Positions 14,326 through 24,800 of a stretch of DNA of 64,000 bases are shown piece after piece. Under the pieces are notes generated by a model, which saw only the letters and a program-made list of their open reading frames with translations, ran no database searches and was not told where the DNA came from. How positions within the stretch are numbered: position 1 is the stretch's first letter; each line of letters begins with the position of its first letter. Origin of the DNA: Batillaria attramentaria (taxonomy: Eukaryota > Mollusca > Gastropoda > Batillariidae); the NCBI GenBank assembly GCA_018292915.2, contig JACVVK020000310.1, forward strand, positions 452,001 to 516,000. The letters run 5' to 3'. The position numbers and the translations under genes are program-made.

Positions 14326-14571
14326 CATTGACAGCTGTAAAGGTTTCTTCCCCGTGTATATCAAAAGCCACGTACACTGTGCACCCGACTTTGGGACAAA
14401 TGTACTGACGTTCATATACAAAAATAATCAATTCTCAGTGAAGGCGCGGAAATCAAACTAGTGCACGCTGGTTCATCCGCATGGAACCAGTTTCCACCTC
14501 CAAGGAAGAAAAACTTAATACGTTTGAACTCCCTCCCATCTCCAAGTACAAGATTACTATGGAAACAACAT
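14323..14571. other. Unassigned interval
   Basis: Single-copy-looking DNA between the LINE tail and the Y module; no feature recognised. Confidence 0.4.
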
Positions 14572-14996
14572 AAACAAGATGGCCACCAGCCCAATATGTT
14601 GTTTCCATTCAATGACCTGCTGTAGTCACAGTCGTAGTCGTTGTGTCATGTATGCAGCCCGCGCGCACACGAACGCAAGCTCTCTGACATCAAGCATGCT
14701 GACATAGAGAAAGTACTGGAAACCCTTTCCGTGCCTCTATGCACTTGCAAAACCCCAAACACATGAGGTCGTGTGAGCTCGCCTAGCTGGTTGACGTCAC
14801 AAACTTTTTGGCGTATGCGAGGTTCTACATGGGTGAATGAATTCTTGTGATAAAGTCGTTCCCCTTTGACAGAGTTACTTCCCGCAGACCTGACTGACAG
14901 ATGATTGCTTACTGGTATCGGAGAGGAGACCCTCTCTCTCTCTCTCTCTCGCCTTAGACGCGCGCGCACGCACGCACGCACGCACGCACGCACACG

Positions 14997-15047
<51 letters not shown>

Positions 15048-15052
15048 TATGC
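14572..15052. repeat. Isolated copy of tandem-unit module Y
   Basis: This is about 480 bases matching 17345-17790 in unit A (and B 37388-37834, C 48909-49354). It runs from AAACAAGATGGCCACC to CACATTATGC. It differs by substitutions, a 4-base deletion that breaks the small open frame, and a much longer alternating GC/AC/CA tract (14958-15047). It lies outside the tandem array, in the left flank. Confidence 0.85.
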
Positions 15053-15493
15053 TTCTGAGTGTGAGTCAGTGGCAAAACGAAACCCACTGAAATTCCCGCT
15101 TTCCACATGTCAAGTTGTAGAGATCGCGAAAAGATACTGCATTTCGATGCAAAATAATTTCTAGACCATCCCAGAACATGCTGGTGCAGTAACGTCAGTA
15201 GATTACGTCACCTTGGAAAGATTTCGAACCTTCCAGTAAGTTGAGGAATGTTCTAGATCTGACCTGTTCAGTACGTAAGCAGCCCTGCACAGCGTTCTGG
15301 ATTCTTCTTCTTTCATGAATTTGTTCTCCGCGCATATTCTGTTCATAAAGTATTGGAGTTGTAGTCTGTTGTATCCAGTATCTTCTCTGCGAGTGCACGA
15401 AGATGGTGACATAGCATAAGTAAAATACAACACCACGTCTCCAAACAGAGGAATTCGGAAAGAAAGTGGCGAGACATCCCCAAGAAAAATCAG
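15053..15493. other. Left flank of the tandem array
   Basis: No coding or repeat feature recognised. Similarity to the array begins at CATCACGTCAATC, 15494. Confidence 0.5.
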
Positions 15494-15745
15494 CATCACG
15501 TCAATCAAACATGACGCTCTTACTTTACGTCAGTGCGCGTGCGTCTCTTCTTCGATGTTTGTGAGGCGTGTGGCTTGTGGAGGAAATGTGCTTTGAGTAC
15601 AACGTTTCGAGTCAACTGACGATAACGGCTGCAGGGAAATTTTCTAATTTTTTTAAATATATTTTTTATGGCACCCCAGACACATTATCTATATATAGTA
15701 GGAGCGATTTTGAGATCTAAAATGGGTTCACCAGCAGTTTCAGGT

Positions 15746-16263
15746 ACGGCTTACGCCAAAAGTATAAAAGCGACAACCTCCAAAATTCACTCATTTGAGA
15801 GTCCGTATTCATGCTATCTATGTCCAAAACATAGATAAATATTACGTCAAAAGTATGAGAGCGACTACCTTCAAAATTCACTCTCTTTAGAGTCCGTATT
15901 CATGCTATCCATTTCCAAAAAATGGAGTGGTTTAGGTAAATATTACGCCTTTAAACGCCAGAAAGCCACTTTTTTTCTGAAAAGGGGCGATAACTCGCAA
16001 ATCATGTGTGCAATCGTACCTGGATCGCGCCTTCTATTCAACAATCTTGATTCATTTAGAAACTCCAAATTTGAAATGATCGGTTCAGAATTTTCGGAGA
16101 TACAGGCATCTGAACTGGGTTCACATGCAATGTCAACTCAGGTTCGGTTTACATGCAAACTATAAGAGCGACCATTTTCTAGACTCTGTTCAGAGTCCGT
16201 ATTCAAGCTATCTACTGCCAAAAAATTGAGTGATTTAAATAAATATTACGCCTGTAAACGAAA
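15746..16263. repeat. Imperfect 80-100-bp internal repeats of the unit
   Basis: Three related segments carry TAAAAGCGAC or AAGAGCGAC, AGAGTCCGTATTCA and GCTATC, ending in AAATATTACG (starting near 15762, 15844 and 16154). Between the second and third lies AAAGGGGCGATAACTC. The same block recurs near 35806, 47330 and 58850. Confidence 0.75.
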
Positions 16264-16434
16264 GACAAAGACGAAAGAGGCAGCTCTATAAGGAAAGGGA
16301 GACAACAACTGCATTTCCTCCTGGACAACGTACAGTAAATTCCCAGAACTCCCTGCGCGAACTTCCCCCACTCACTGTCAATCTGCTCCGGACGACCATG
16401 CGTATAGAGCCATGATTAGTTCGAGTGGTTTACC

Positions 16435-16725
16435 TTCTTCTTCTTCTGCGTTCCCTGTTCTGGACTCCGCCTCAGATGATTAGGTTTGTGGTCTTTATAT
16501 AAGCAGTGGTCTTCAAGAGGTCTGTTTTGCTGCCCCAGAGTTTCTCTGCCAGTGTGGCTCCGTTCGGCCAGTGTTGTGTCCTTGCTTCTTTGAAGAGGGG
16601 GCAGGACTGCAGAATGTGTTCCGGGGTTTGAGGGGCTGTTCCGCACGGACAGTCTGGTGAGTGTGACAGCCCAAGGCGGCACAGGTGGGCACGCAGTCTG
16701 CAGTGTCCAGTTCGTAGTCTGAAGA
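16435..16725 (-). mobile_element. 5'-truncated LINE 3' end with RNase H-type C terminus, unit A
   Basis: The minus strand encodes the end of a LINE ORF2: VNHFFRLRTGHCRLRAHL, then SPDCPCG, QTPEHILQSCPLF, ending before a (GAA)n tail. This cysteine-rich C-terminal motif follows the RNase H domain in I/Nimb-like LINE proteins of invertebrates. It is flanked by the 11-bp repeat AGTGGTTTACC (16424-16434, 16726-16736), and unit D has the uninterrupted site, so this is a clean insertion. Confidence 0.85.
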
Positions 16726-17344
16726 AGTGGTTTACCATAAAAGAAACCACGAGCTGTTTCATTTTTTGCCGTAGCTACCGAGCCTCCCAGCTGTTTTATA
16801 CCACGAGAATTTATCCTCTTAATTACCTCTAGCAGCATACATTTTCCGCCACATTTTGTTTTGGGGTAGGGTGACTAGTGACTATGTACCCCCCTAAAAT
16901 TCTACGCACTGATTTGTGAAACCACTAGATTCGACATTGTTTCACGTTTTGCCGTAGCTACCGCGATGGTTCAATTTTTGCCGTAACTACCCCGATGGTA
17001 AGAAATTAAAACATCTCGTATTTTCTTTCGTGGTAAAGCACTCGAGCTAATCGTGTAAGCTCTGTATATGATGCTGGACAATGTACACGACGTAAACCAC
17101 ACAAACATTATTATCAATGTCAGAATCAGCAGACCCACGTCATACTTGCTCTAGGTAACGAGCACTAAAAGTGAACACAAGTTCATAACCAGGAAACATG
17201 TCCCCCACATCAAACTGACGTACAGCCAGTTCCTGACTGACAGTTCATGCTAGCCAATCAAAGTGCGCGAACACCCCGACATGCTAACTCACACCTGTGT
17301 GTTCACTTGTCGGACTAAGTGTGCGACAGAGAAATCAGAAGGTA

Positions 17345-17790
17345 AAACAAGATGGCCACCAGCCCAATATGTTGTTTCCATTCAATGACCTGCTGTAGTC
17401 ACAGTCGTAGTCGTTGTGTCATGTATGCAGCCCGCGCGCACACGCCGGAACGCAAGCTCTCTGACATCAAGCATGCTGACATAAAGAAAGTACTGAAAAC
17501 CCTTATCGTGCCTCTATGCACTTGCAAAAACCCAAACACATGAGGTCGTGTGAGCTCGCCTAGCTGGTTGACGCCACAACTTTTTGGCGTATGCGAGGTT
17601 CTACATGGGTGAATGAATTCTTGTAATAAAGTCGTTCCCCTTTGACAGAGTTACTTCCCGCAGACCTGACTGACAGACGATTGCTTACTGGTATCGGAGA
17701 AGAGACCCTCTCTCTCTCTCTCTCGCCTTAGACGCGCGCTTGCGCGCGCACGCACGCACCCCCCTCCCCCTACACACACACACATTATGC
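17345..17790 (+). repeat. Module Y of unit A, with a 63-codon open frame
   Basis: Begins AAACAAGATGGCCACC. The ATG at 17352 sits in a strong initiation context and opens a 63-codon frame (to 17543) rich in cysteine and basic residues. AATAAA occurs about 85 bases after its stop (near 17627), and CT, GC and CA repeats end the module. The frame is identical in units B and C but broken in the outlying copy at 14572. No homology is recognised, so a real small gene remains unproven. Confidence 0.5.
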
Positions 17791-17902
17791 AAAGACCTTG
17801 GAATCAGAAAGACGCGTCACTCCTGCCCTCGTAAGAGAGACATATAGCGGGACAACGCGAAGAGTTGTCTGCCCGCATTAGCGCGCATCCTAGATCTGGC
17901 CC

Positions 17903-18461
17903 CTATAGTGACAGCATGGCGGAAAGTAACTCGGGAACCAAGCCAATGATACGTCTTGGCTTGGAGTCCATGCCTCTACAGAACCGGTTGGAAACGGGAA
18001 ATTTGTGGCGACTCAAAACGATGGCCTTTGTAAAACAAAAGAACAGCCTAGAATGGTCAAGAATAACGTAGCGTTTACGGCAAGCATATTCTGGCAGTAA
18101 AAGTGACTGTGAATAAATCGCAGCAAGGGCTTTTGTTCCATTCGAGAGGCTAGCCGACGATTTTCCTCGCCATATTTGATTGCGTATTGACAACGTGACA
18201 CATCACGTGATGTCTAAGCGGTAAACAAAAGTGAAGCAGACGACACAATCTACGTAGACAGACGTCATGCCAGAATCTAAGTCTGCTAGGCCTACGGTAG
18301 AAGACTCAAACTGCCCGATGTATCGTCCCCAGCCAAGATCTTACGCGCGGTACACTTTCTGCAGCCATGCTAGGAATCTAGAGGTAAAATCGTTGTTTGA
18401 ACCGACACATGCAAAAAGAAAAAGAAATCCCACATATAGATCTAGTCAGGCAGTGAGATAG
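17903..18461. other. Open frames of unknown significance in the unit
   Basis: A 96-codon minus frame (17903-18193) and a 64-codon plus frame (18267-18461, starting MPESKSARPTVEDSN) are preserved in units B and C. The plus frame crosses a possible splice donor (GAG followed by GTAAAA, near 18384). No family is recognised. Preservation between recent duplicates is not evidence of selection. Confidence 0.2.
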
Positions 18462-18816
18462 AGGTATCAGACTGTGAAATGTCGATAATGCTGAGTCACA
18501 ATCACACATGCCATTACTTCTAAAAAAAATGTATGCTGTGTTTACGTGGATGCACTGCGTGATAAGAGTTTTCTCTCCGTGTGTAGTAGGGCAGACGCGA
18601 AACCTGGCGTCGTAGCGGATCTCGCCTTTGGTCTGTTAGGGTGACTGTTGCTTGCAAAGAAATAAACCTAAATTTATCGACGATGTTAAAGATGACATTT
18701 TTCTGAGTTGAATTTCGAGAATCTTGTATTTATTGTTGCTGTTTGGGTGAGCCTGGAGACGGTGTTTTGTTTGTTTATTTGTTGCTTTTTATGTGTATCA
18801 GACAATACAGTTATCT

Positions 18817-18822
<6 letters not shown>

Positions 18823-18859
<37 letters not shown>
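18823..18859. repeat. (CA)n microsatellite, length differs between units
   Basis: Short in A, longer in B (about 38873-38912) and longest in C (about 50393-50444). Confidence 0.9.
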
Positions 18860-18860
<1 letters not shown>

Positions 18861-19189
18861 CTGATCTAGACACTTATAAGAAATTAAAAAGTAAATAAAA
18901 CGCTACAACACTTTGCTTACACAACAAACATAATGCATAGTACATGTAGTCATTTTCCCCATCTTTATTGTGAAAGATAGATGTCACAATTCGTGCACGC
19001 ACATTTTCCTACCATTGGTATGCTTCCACAATTCATTCAATTATATTTTGTTCATGACAACAGCCCTGGAAGGTTAAAAAAAAATCAAACAGAAACCGCA
19101 GCAATAGAACTGCAATTCCTACTGCCTGCACAACACAAATAACTGCCAGATCACAATATACCATGAATCATATGGCTGAACACACACAT

Positions 19190-20762
19190 TGTGACAAACC
19201 GCATTTATGGGGTTTTCATTGATTTATGGGGTTTTCATTGATTGTGTGTTTGCCGTTTTCAAAAGTGTATTTTCATGTGTAGCGTTAACTAGTGTTTTAG
19301 ACAGGTAGTACTGTACTGGAGTTTATCCCAGTCTACCTAACGTTTTCACGTGCGGGAAAATGTTTATGCACGGCTATAGCGGTTGCTTGAGTTTTACTCT
19401 GTACTAGAGACTGTTGTAACACAAGTAGACCTGAGTTGTTGTCAGCTTACGAAGTGAGCAATTGCGACAAAGATTGTGCGCAGTCCTACTATTGACCGGT
19501 GGAGGGAACAGGTTTTTTTTTCCCCACCCGGCTTCTTTGTGTTCCGTATGCCATAGCGCTACAGGTATGTTTGATTTTTGAATATTGTTTGTCTGTTTCA
19601 AGACCAAGTGGATTGTTTGATAACCCTATGGATAACTTGATGCTATTATGATGTATATCTGATTTAGTTCTGAATGTTGGACTTCTCAAATGGTTATTCA
19701 GTTGAGAGAATTTTTGGTAGGATGTTTTGAACTTCATTCTTGTGAGGAATCAGTTGTGAGAATATGGTTTGAGGTTGATGATGAGGATATAAGTTTGAAC
19801 TGTTTGATATTGTATAGGTACTTGGTAACTGGAAGGTGAATTTGTTGATAATTTCTGATATCAATTCATAACTGGAACTTTCGAGATCGATGTCAGATAT
19901 TATTGTTGTTGAAATGGAACTTTGTTCAAGATCAAAGTTAGTTTATGGAGAAGAAATACTATCCGAGATAGTTGTAGTAATTACGGGTTAATATTGTACA
20001 GGAACGACGCCGGAGACCCGGTGAGCTGACCGCATAGTAATATGTCCGCCTGATCAGCGTACACGACACCATGTTTGTCTACTATTGTCTGCCCCGTCGT
20101 TGTGGAGCTTGAAGCCAGCGACGTGTGTTTGTCTCCCTTGAGATCACGTGCAGCCATCCAGTCGAGCGCCGTGTCAAGGTGGAGCTATCCCTGAGTCTGA
20201 TGGGGTACACCATCCTCAGCGTATTCTTTGTGAAGGTGTCTGCGGTCCAGCCTCGTTCAAGTCACTTCCAGAAGAAGTGCTTCCATTCACTCATTCCAGG
20301 AGAAGGTGAGAAGATTTGAATCGCCCGGAATTCCCAGAGGAATCGTCTGGCTCAAGTGTACATATTTTCTATTCAAGACCAACAAGTCTTCACCCCGTCT
20401 ACAGCATCATTTTGACCAAGCTTGTTGAGTCATCTTGTTTATTTCACTTTATTCATTTCACATCTAATTGTGTATAGTGGCTTTTGTCCGCGTTGTAGTA
20501 AATTTTATATCCAGGCACATATCCTTTGAATAACCGATGTGCTGGTGAATTTGGAGGCTTCTGTTTTTCAGCTGTGAATGTAGTTAAGCCTTATATCTAC
20601 TTATTAATTCATGTGATTGTTTTCGTGTATAAAAGGTCTCAGTCAAAAGAATAACTATTTGCTTGTGTGTATGAAAGGGAGTGGATGACGTTTGCATGCG
20701 TGCCTTTCTGAATGTCTGTGATGTGAAAGCGGAGTGAAAGAGTGAGACCGCCTTACGTTACA
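19190..20762 (+). repeat. 5' LTR
   Basis: Starts TGTGACAAACC and ends CTTACGTTACA. TATAAAA at 20628-20634 is a plausible promoter TATA box. A 20-base direct repeat (TTTATGGGGTTTTCATTGA) lies just inside the 5' end. The 3' LTR is its near-identical partner. Confidence 0.95.
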
Positions 20763-20763
20763 G

Positions 20764-20774
20764 TGGTGACCCCG
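20764..20774 (+). promoter_or_regulatory. Primer binding site, tRNA-Trp-like
   Basis: TGGTGACCCCG begins two bases after the LTR and is complementary to a tRNA 3' end of the form CGGGGTCACCA, as in tRNA-Trp, which some gypsy elements use as primer. The following bases (TTTACG) match less well. Confidence 0.6.
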
Positions 20775-21315
20775 TTTACGTCCCCTTTCATTTCAGTTCA
20801 TTTAAAAAAAAAAAACAAAAAAAAACTCTCTCTTCTCTGCGTACTTTTTTGCGTTCATTAATTTCAGTCTGAATGTTTGTTAGTTGTTAGTTCCCGCCTC
20901 CAGGTGTGCGGGGTGGAGGCATTTTTTAAGTGTTAGGTTCGCTTCCACGAGGGCCGAGTCTATTTTCCTGCCTGTTTGTACTATCCTCTTACTCTTTGCT
21001 ACCTGTCCTGTTTAGTTTTTTGGATCTCTTCCATTCTATAGCGCCTTACTCTCTTTGTGTAGATTTGTGTAGTACTGGGGCCTTTTATGTTTTAAATTGT
21101 CACAGCCAGTGATTTTGTGTGTGTGTGTGTGTGTGCATATTTTAGAAACAGTGATTAATTATTATTTTACGTTAAATATTTTTTGAAGTAGGAAGAAAAC
21201 AAACTTAGAAGCTTTATTTACTTATGTGTGTGCGCATTGTGGCTGATTAATATTTTTATTCTCTAAGTGTAGTTTTGTATTGTGTTGTGTAAAAAGTGAA
21301 TTGATTTTTCTACTC

Positions 21316-21403
21316 TGTATTTGTATAGTCACTCAATGATATTTGGTGGATTTTAATCTGTATTTGTATAGTCACTCAATGATATTTGGTGGATTTTAAT
21401 CTA
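21316..21403. repeat. Tandem 44-bp duplication in the retrotransposon leader
   Basis: The segment CTGTATTTGTATAGTCACTC...GGTGGATTTTAAT occurs twice head to tail in the untranslated leader, about 65 bases before the gag start. Confidence 0.85.
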
Positions 21404-21467
21404 GTCTACACTTGTTTTGTCACTCAGTGATACTTTGTTTGTATCCTACTTGACATTATCAGTCAGC

Positions 21468-21743
21468 ATGTCTGACGTACAGGACGAAAGGTTTGACAAG
21501 TACTTGGCACAAGGCCAAAAGTTAGGTCATACAGGTCAGGACCTAGAGAATTATATTGAAAAATGTCTTGAGAGAGATGAGAGAGCATTGGAAAGAGAAA
21601 AGGAAAAAGAAAGACAAAAAGAATTACAAATAGAAGAGTCAAAGAGATTAGCTGAAGAAAAAAAGATGGAATTTGAGCTCAAGAAACATGAGTTGGATAT
21701 TAAAGCACTAGAGATAAAGAAATCTGAGGACTCAGCTAGGTGA
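21468..21743 (+). CDS. Gag N-terminal frame of the retrotransposon
   Basis: The ATG at 21468 (MSDVQDERFDKYLAQGQKLG) opens a 91-codon frame whose second half is a highly charged Glu/Lys helix, probably a coiled coil. It stops at TGA 21741-21743 just after GCT AGG. The long gag-pol frame is readable one base further on, from about 21739, with no intervening stop. Either a +1 ribosomal shift joins the two or one indel has broken gag in this copy. Because the two LTRs are almost identical, either reading is notable. An alternative start at 21417 would add 17 residues. Confidence 0.65.
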   Translation: MSDVQDERFDKYLAQGQKLGHTGQDLENYIEKCLERDERALEREKEKERQKELQIEESKRLAEEKKMEFELKKHELDIKALEIKKSEDSAR

Positions 21744-21810
21744 TTTCAGTACTCAGGCTTCGAACCGTGGTGGTCATCATGGCAGTTCTAAACCATTCAA
21801 CTTTCCTAAA

Positions 21811-24800
21811 TTGCCCACATTTAAGGAAAGCATAGACTCTATTGATGCATTTCTGTACCGTTTTGAAACTCATGCAGAGGCTTTGAATTGGCCCAGGGAA
21901 AAATGGCCAGTGTTCCTTAGTGCAGTTTTGGAAGGCACAGCACTCAGTCTGTATCATGGTTTGTGTGCGTCTGGCAAAGTTGAGTACGAGGTTCTGAAAC
22001 AATGCCTTCTCACTAAATTTCAGTGCAGCGCCGAAGGGTTTCGTGAGAAATTCAGATCTTGTCGCCCAGAGGCTGAGGAGTCTTTCAAGTCGTACGGTAC
22101 GCGAATGACTCACTTACTACAGCGGTGGATTGAATTGTCTGACACTGCTCATGATTATGATTCGTTGTTTGACATGATTTTGTGCGAGCAAATTTTGCAA
22201 AGCGTTTCCAAAGATTTGGCAGTCTTTTTGCGCGAGCGAAATTTGAAAACATCGAAACAGCTGCTTGAGCATGCCGAGAGCTACCGACTAGCTCGACCAA
22301 ACAAAAACCTCGCGAGAAAAGCGGATGCGGGTCTAGCTGCGTCAGTAGCCGTCCCACCACTCAAAGATGAGAAGAAACACGGGAACAATCGGTACCGTGG
22401 TGGAAGAGGCAAGTCGCAAAATCTTCGCGGTAGTTACCAGAGTGGAAACTATAGCGGAAGCGATTCAGGTGGTTACTCTAATGACCAGAGTCAGCGGGGA
22501 GCCGCGTACACCCCTCGTAGAGGTCAACAGCCGCGTGGTTCTCGAGGTCGTGGACAGTACCACGTGACTTACGGACAACAACAGCAACAGAACACAACTG
22601 ACGGACAGATGGACGGACAAAGCACGAACGTACTGACATGTTACAAGTGTCAAGGAAAAGGACACACTAAAAGACAGTGTCCGAGTACGACATTTTACCC
22701 CCCAGTGAACTCAAACGCACAGAGCGCAAATTTGTCAGTTTTGTGTTCAGCTGCTGACGTTTTGAGTAAGCTGAAACTAGAGCAGGGAAACTGTAATGGC
22801 TTTAACTGTTCAGTGCTTCGTGACACAGGAGCTACAACAGCAGGTGTGCGCAAAGAATTGGTCCAGCCACACCAATACTTAGGTCGGGATCAGTGTGTCA
22901 TTTCTTTCGGAGGAAAGTCCGAATGTTTTCCTCTGGCCTTAGTTGACGTTGACACTGACTGTTACAAGGGACCACTTGAGTGTTGCGTGATTGACGATCC
23001 TGTGGTTGATCTGATCGTAGGGAATGTTCAGGGTGCGTCAGAGGTAACAGGCATTGTTGGAAATGTGCAATGTGCAGCAGTTATGACACGCTCTATTGCA
23101 AAGAAAGAGAAGTTAGCTCCAAAACCTCTCGCAGCTCCTATCCCTCAATTGTCAGTGACAAAAGATGATCTGTGCAAGTTTCAGCGCGAGGATGACTCAC
23201 TGAAACCTTTGTTCGAACTCGCACGCACAGGAGAGAAGAAAACTCTAGGTGCAAATTCTTTCTTCTTTGTCATTGAAGAAGGCGTGTTGAAAAGATACTT
23301 CTACAAATCTTCCAGAGACTGTAGTGGAGAGGCACTGCCACAGATAGTAGTCCCAAAGACATTGAGACAGACAGTACTGACAACATCGCATGACGGGCTG
23401 TTAGCAGGACACTGTGGGATCAGACGTACTGTAAACAAAATACAGCAGCGATTCTTTTGGCCAGGCTTATCCAGAGATGCCCAAATGTTTGTACAAACAT
23501 GCGACATTTGTCAGAAGGCAGAGCATAGGAGTAGAACACCTCCCATCCCACTCGAGTTCATGCCTCGCATTCAGGAACCGTTCAAACGAGTAGCCATTGA
23601 CATAGTTGGTCCGATCAATCCCCCGACTGAGGAAAAACACAGATACCTGTTGACACTCATTGACGTAGCAACTAGGTTTCCGGAAGCAATCCCCCTGAGA
23701 AACATCGACACAGTCTCGGTAGTCGAAGCTCTTTTCTCGATTTTTGCACGTTTGGGAATCCCCGAAGAAATTCTGTCAGATAGAGGTTCTCAGTTCACTT
23801 CGGAGATGATGGCAGAGTTCCGTAGATTACTGTCTATCAAAGGGGTACACACTTCACCATATCATGCCCAAGCGAACGGGATGGTCGAACGTTTTCATGC
23901 AACGTTGAAAGCTATGTTGAAAAAGCTCATGGTGAAACAACCACGCCAATGGCACAGGTACATACCAGCTCTATTGTTTGCGTGCCGGGAAAGCCAAAAC
24001 GAAAGTACGGGCTTCTCCCCTTTCGAGCTCTTGTTTGGCAGAAGACCTAGAGGTCCGATGGATCTGCTAGCTGACTCTATGCTAGAGAAATCGTCATCTG
24101 ATGAAGAAAAGACAGTGTGTCAGCACCTAGTTGATCTTAAAACGATCATTGCAGACACGTGTCAACTCGCTCATGATGAGGTTGACAAGGCTAGGATTAA
24201 GCAGAAAGTCTATCATGACAGAAAAGCCAGAGACAGAAAGTTTGATGTCGGTGACGAAGTTCTGGTCATGTCCCCTACCGCATCTAATAAGCTTGATTTG
24301 CATTGGCACGGTCCTTTCAGAGTCACAGAACTAGTCGGTCATGACTATCGAGTTGACATCGGAAAAGGAACGAAAGTCTACCACGCGAACATGCTGAAAG
24401 CGTACAGGAACCGTGAGAAAGCGATCTCTCAAATCAGTTCGGTCGGTACAGCGATACCTTTCGATCAGATTCTAGGTCACGAATGGCAGAGCATCGCGAC
24501 ACCGCATACACCACGTGTAGAGACAGAGTCGCCCACTCAAACAGCATGTGCTAACATCGCAGTGATACCTGACGAAACATGCGATGACGACACACTAAGT
24601 CCGACTTTGTGTCCACCTCCACATGACAAAACAGAATCGATAAACGACATTCGGTTCGATGAGACTCTGTCTCCGAAGCAAGTCTCAGAGATGAAAGCGG
24701 TCTTTCAGGATTTTCAGGAAATGTTCACTGCAGACCCAGGTGACTATAGAGGTTCAGTTGTTCATGAAATACGAACTACCACTGATGAACCAGTCCGGCA

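Larger units (their letters stand above)
15494..19189. repeat. Tandem unit A, first part (interrupted by an LTR retrotransposon)
   Basis: Matches the start of units B, C and D at high identity over its full length. Unit A resumes at 27717 after the retrotransposon. Without that insertion and its 5-bp duplication unit A is about 11512 bp. It is the most divergent unit in this part: for example it has GCAGTTTCAGG where B, C and D have GCACTTTCATCAGG. Confidence 0.95.

Noticed and set aside
20125..20319. 64-codon frame inside both LTRs
   Set aside because: It is identical in both because the LTRs are identical. No known LTR-encoded protein resembles it.
21736..22113. Minus-strand frames opposite the retrotransposon gag-pol (also at 23301, 24127, 25617)
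   Set aside because: They are shadows of the conserved plus-strand frame.
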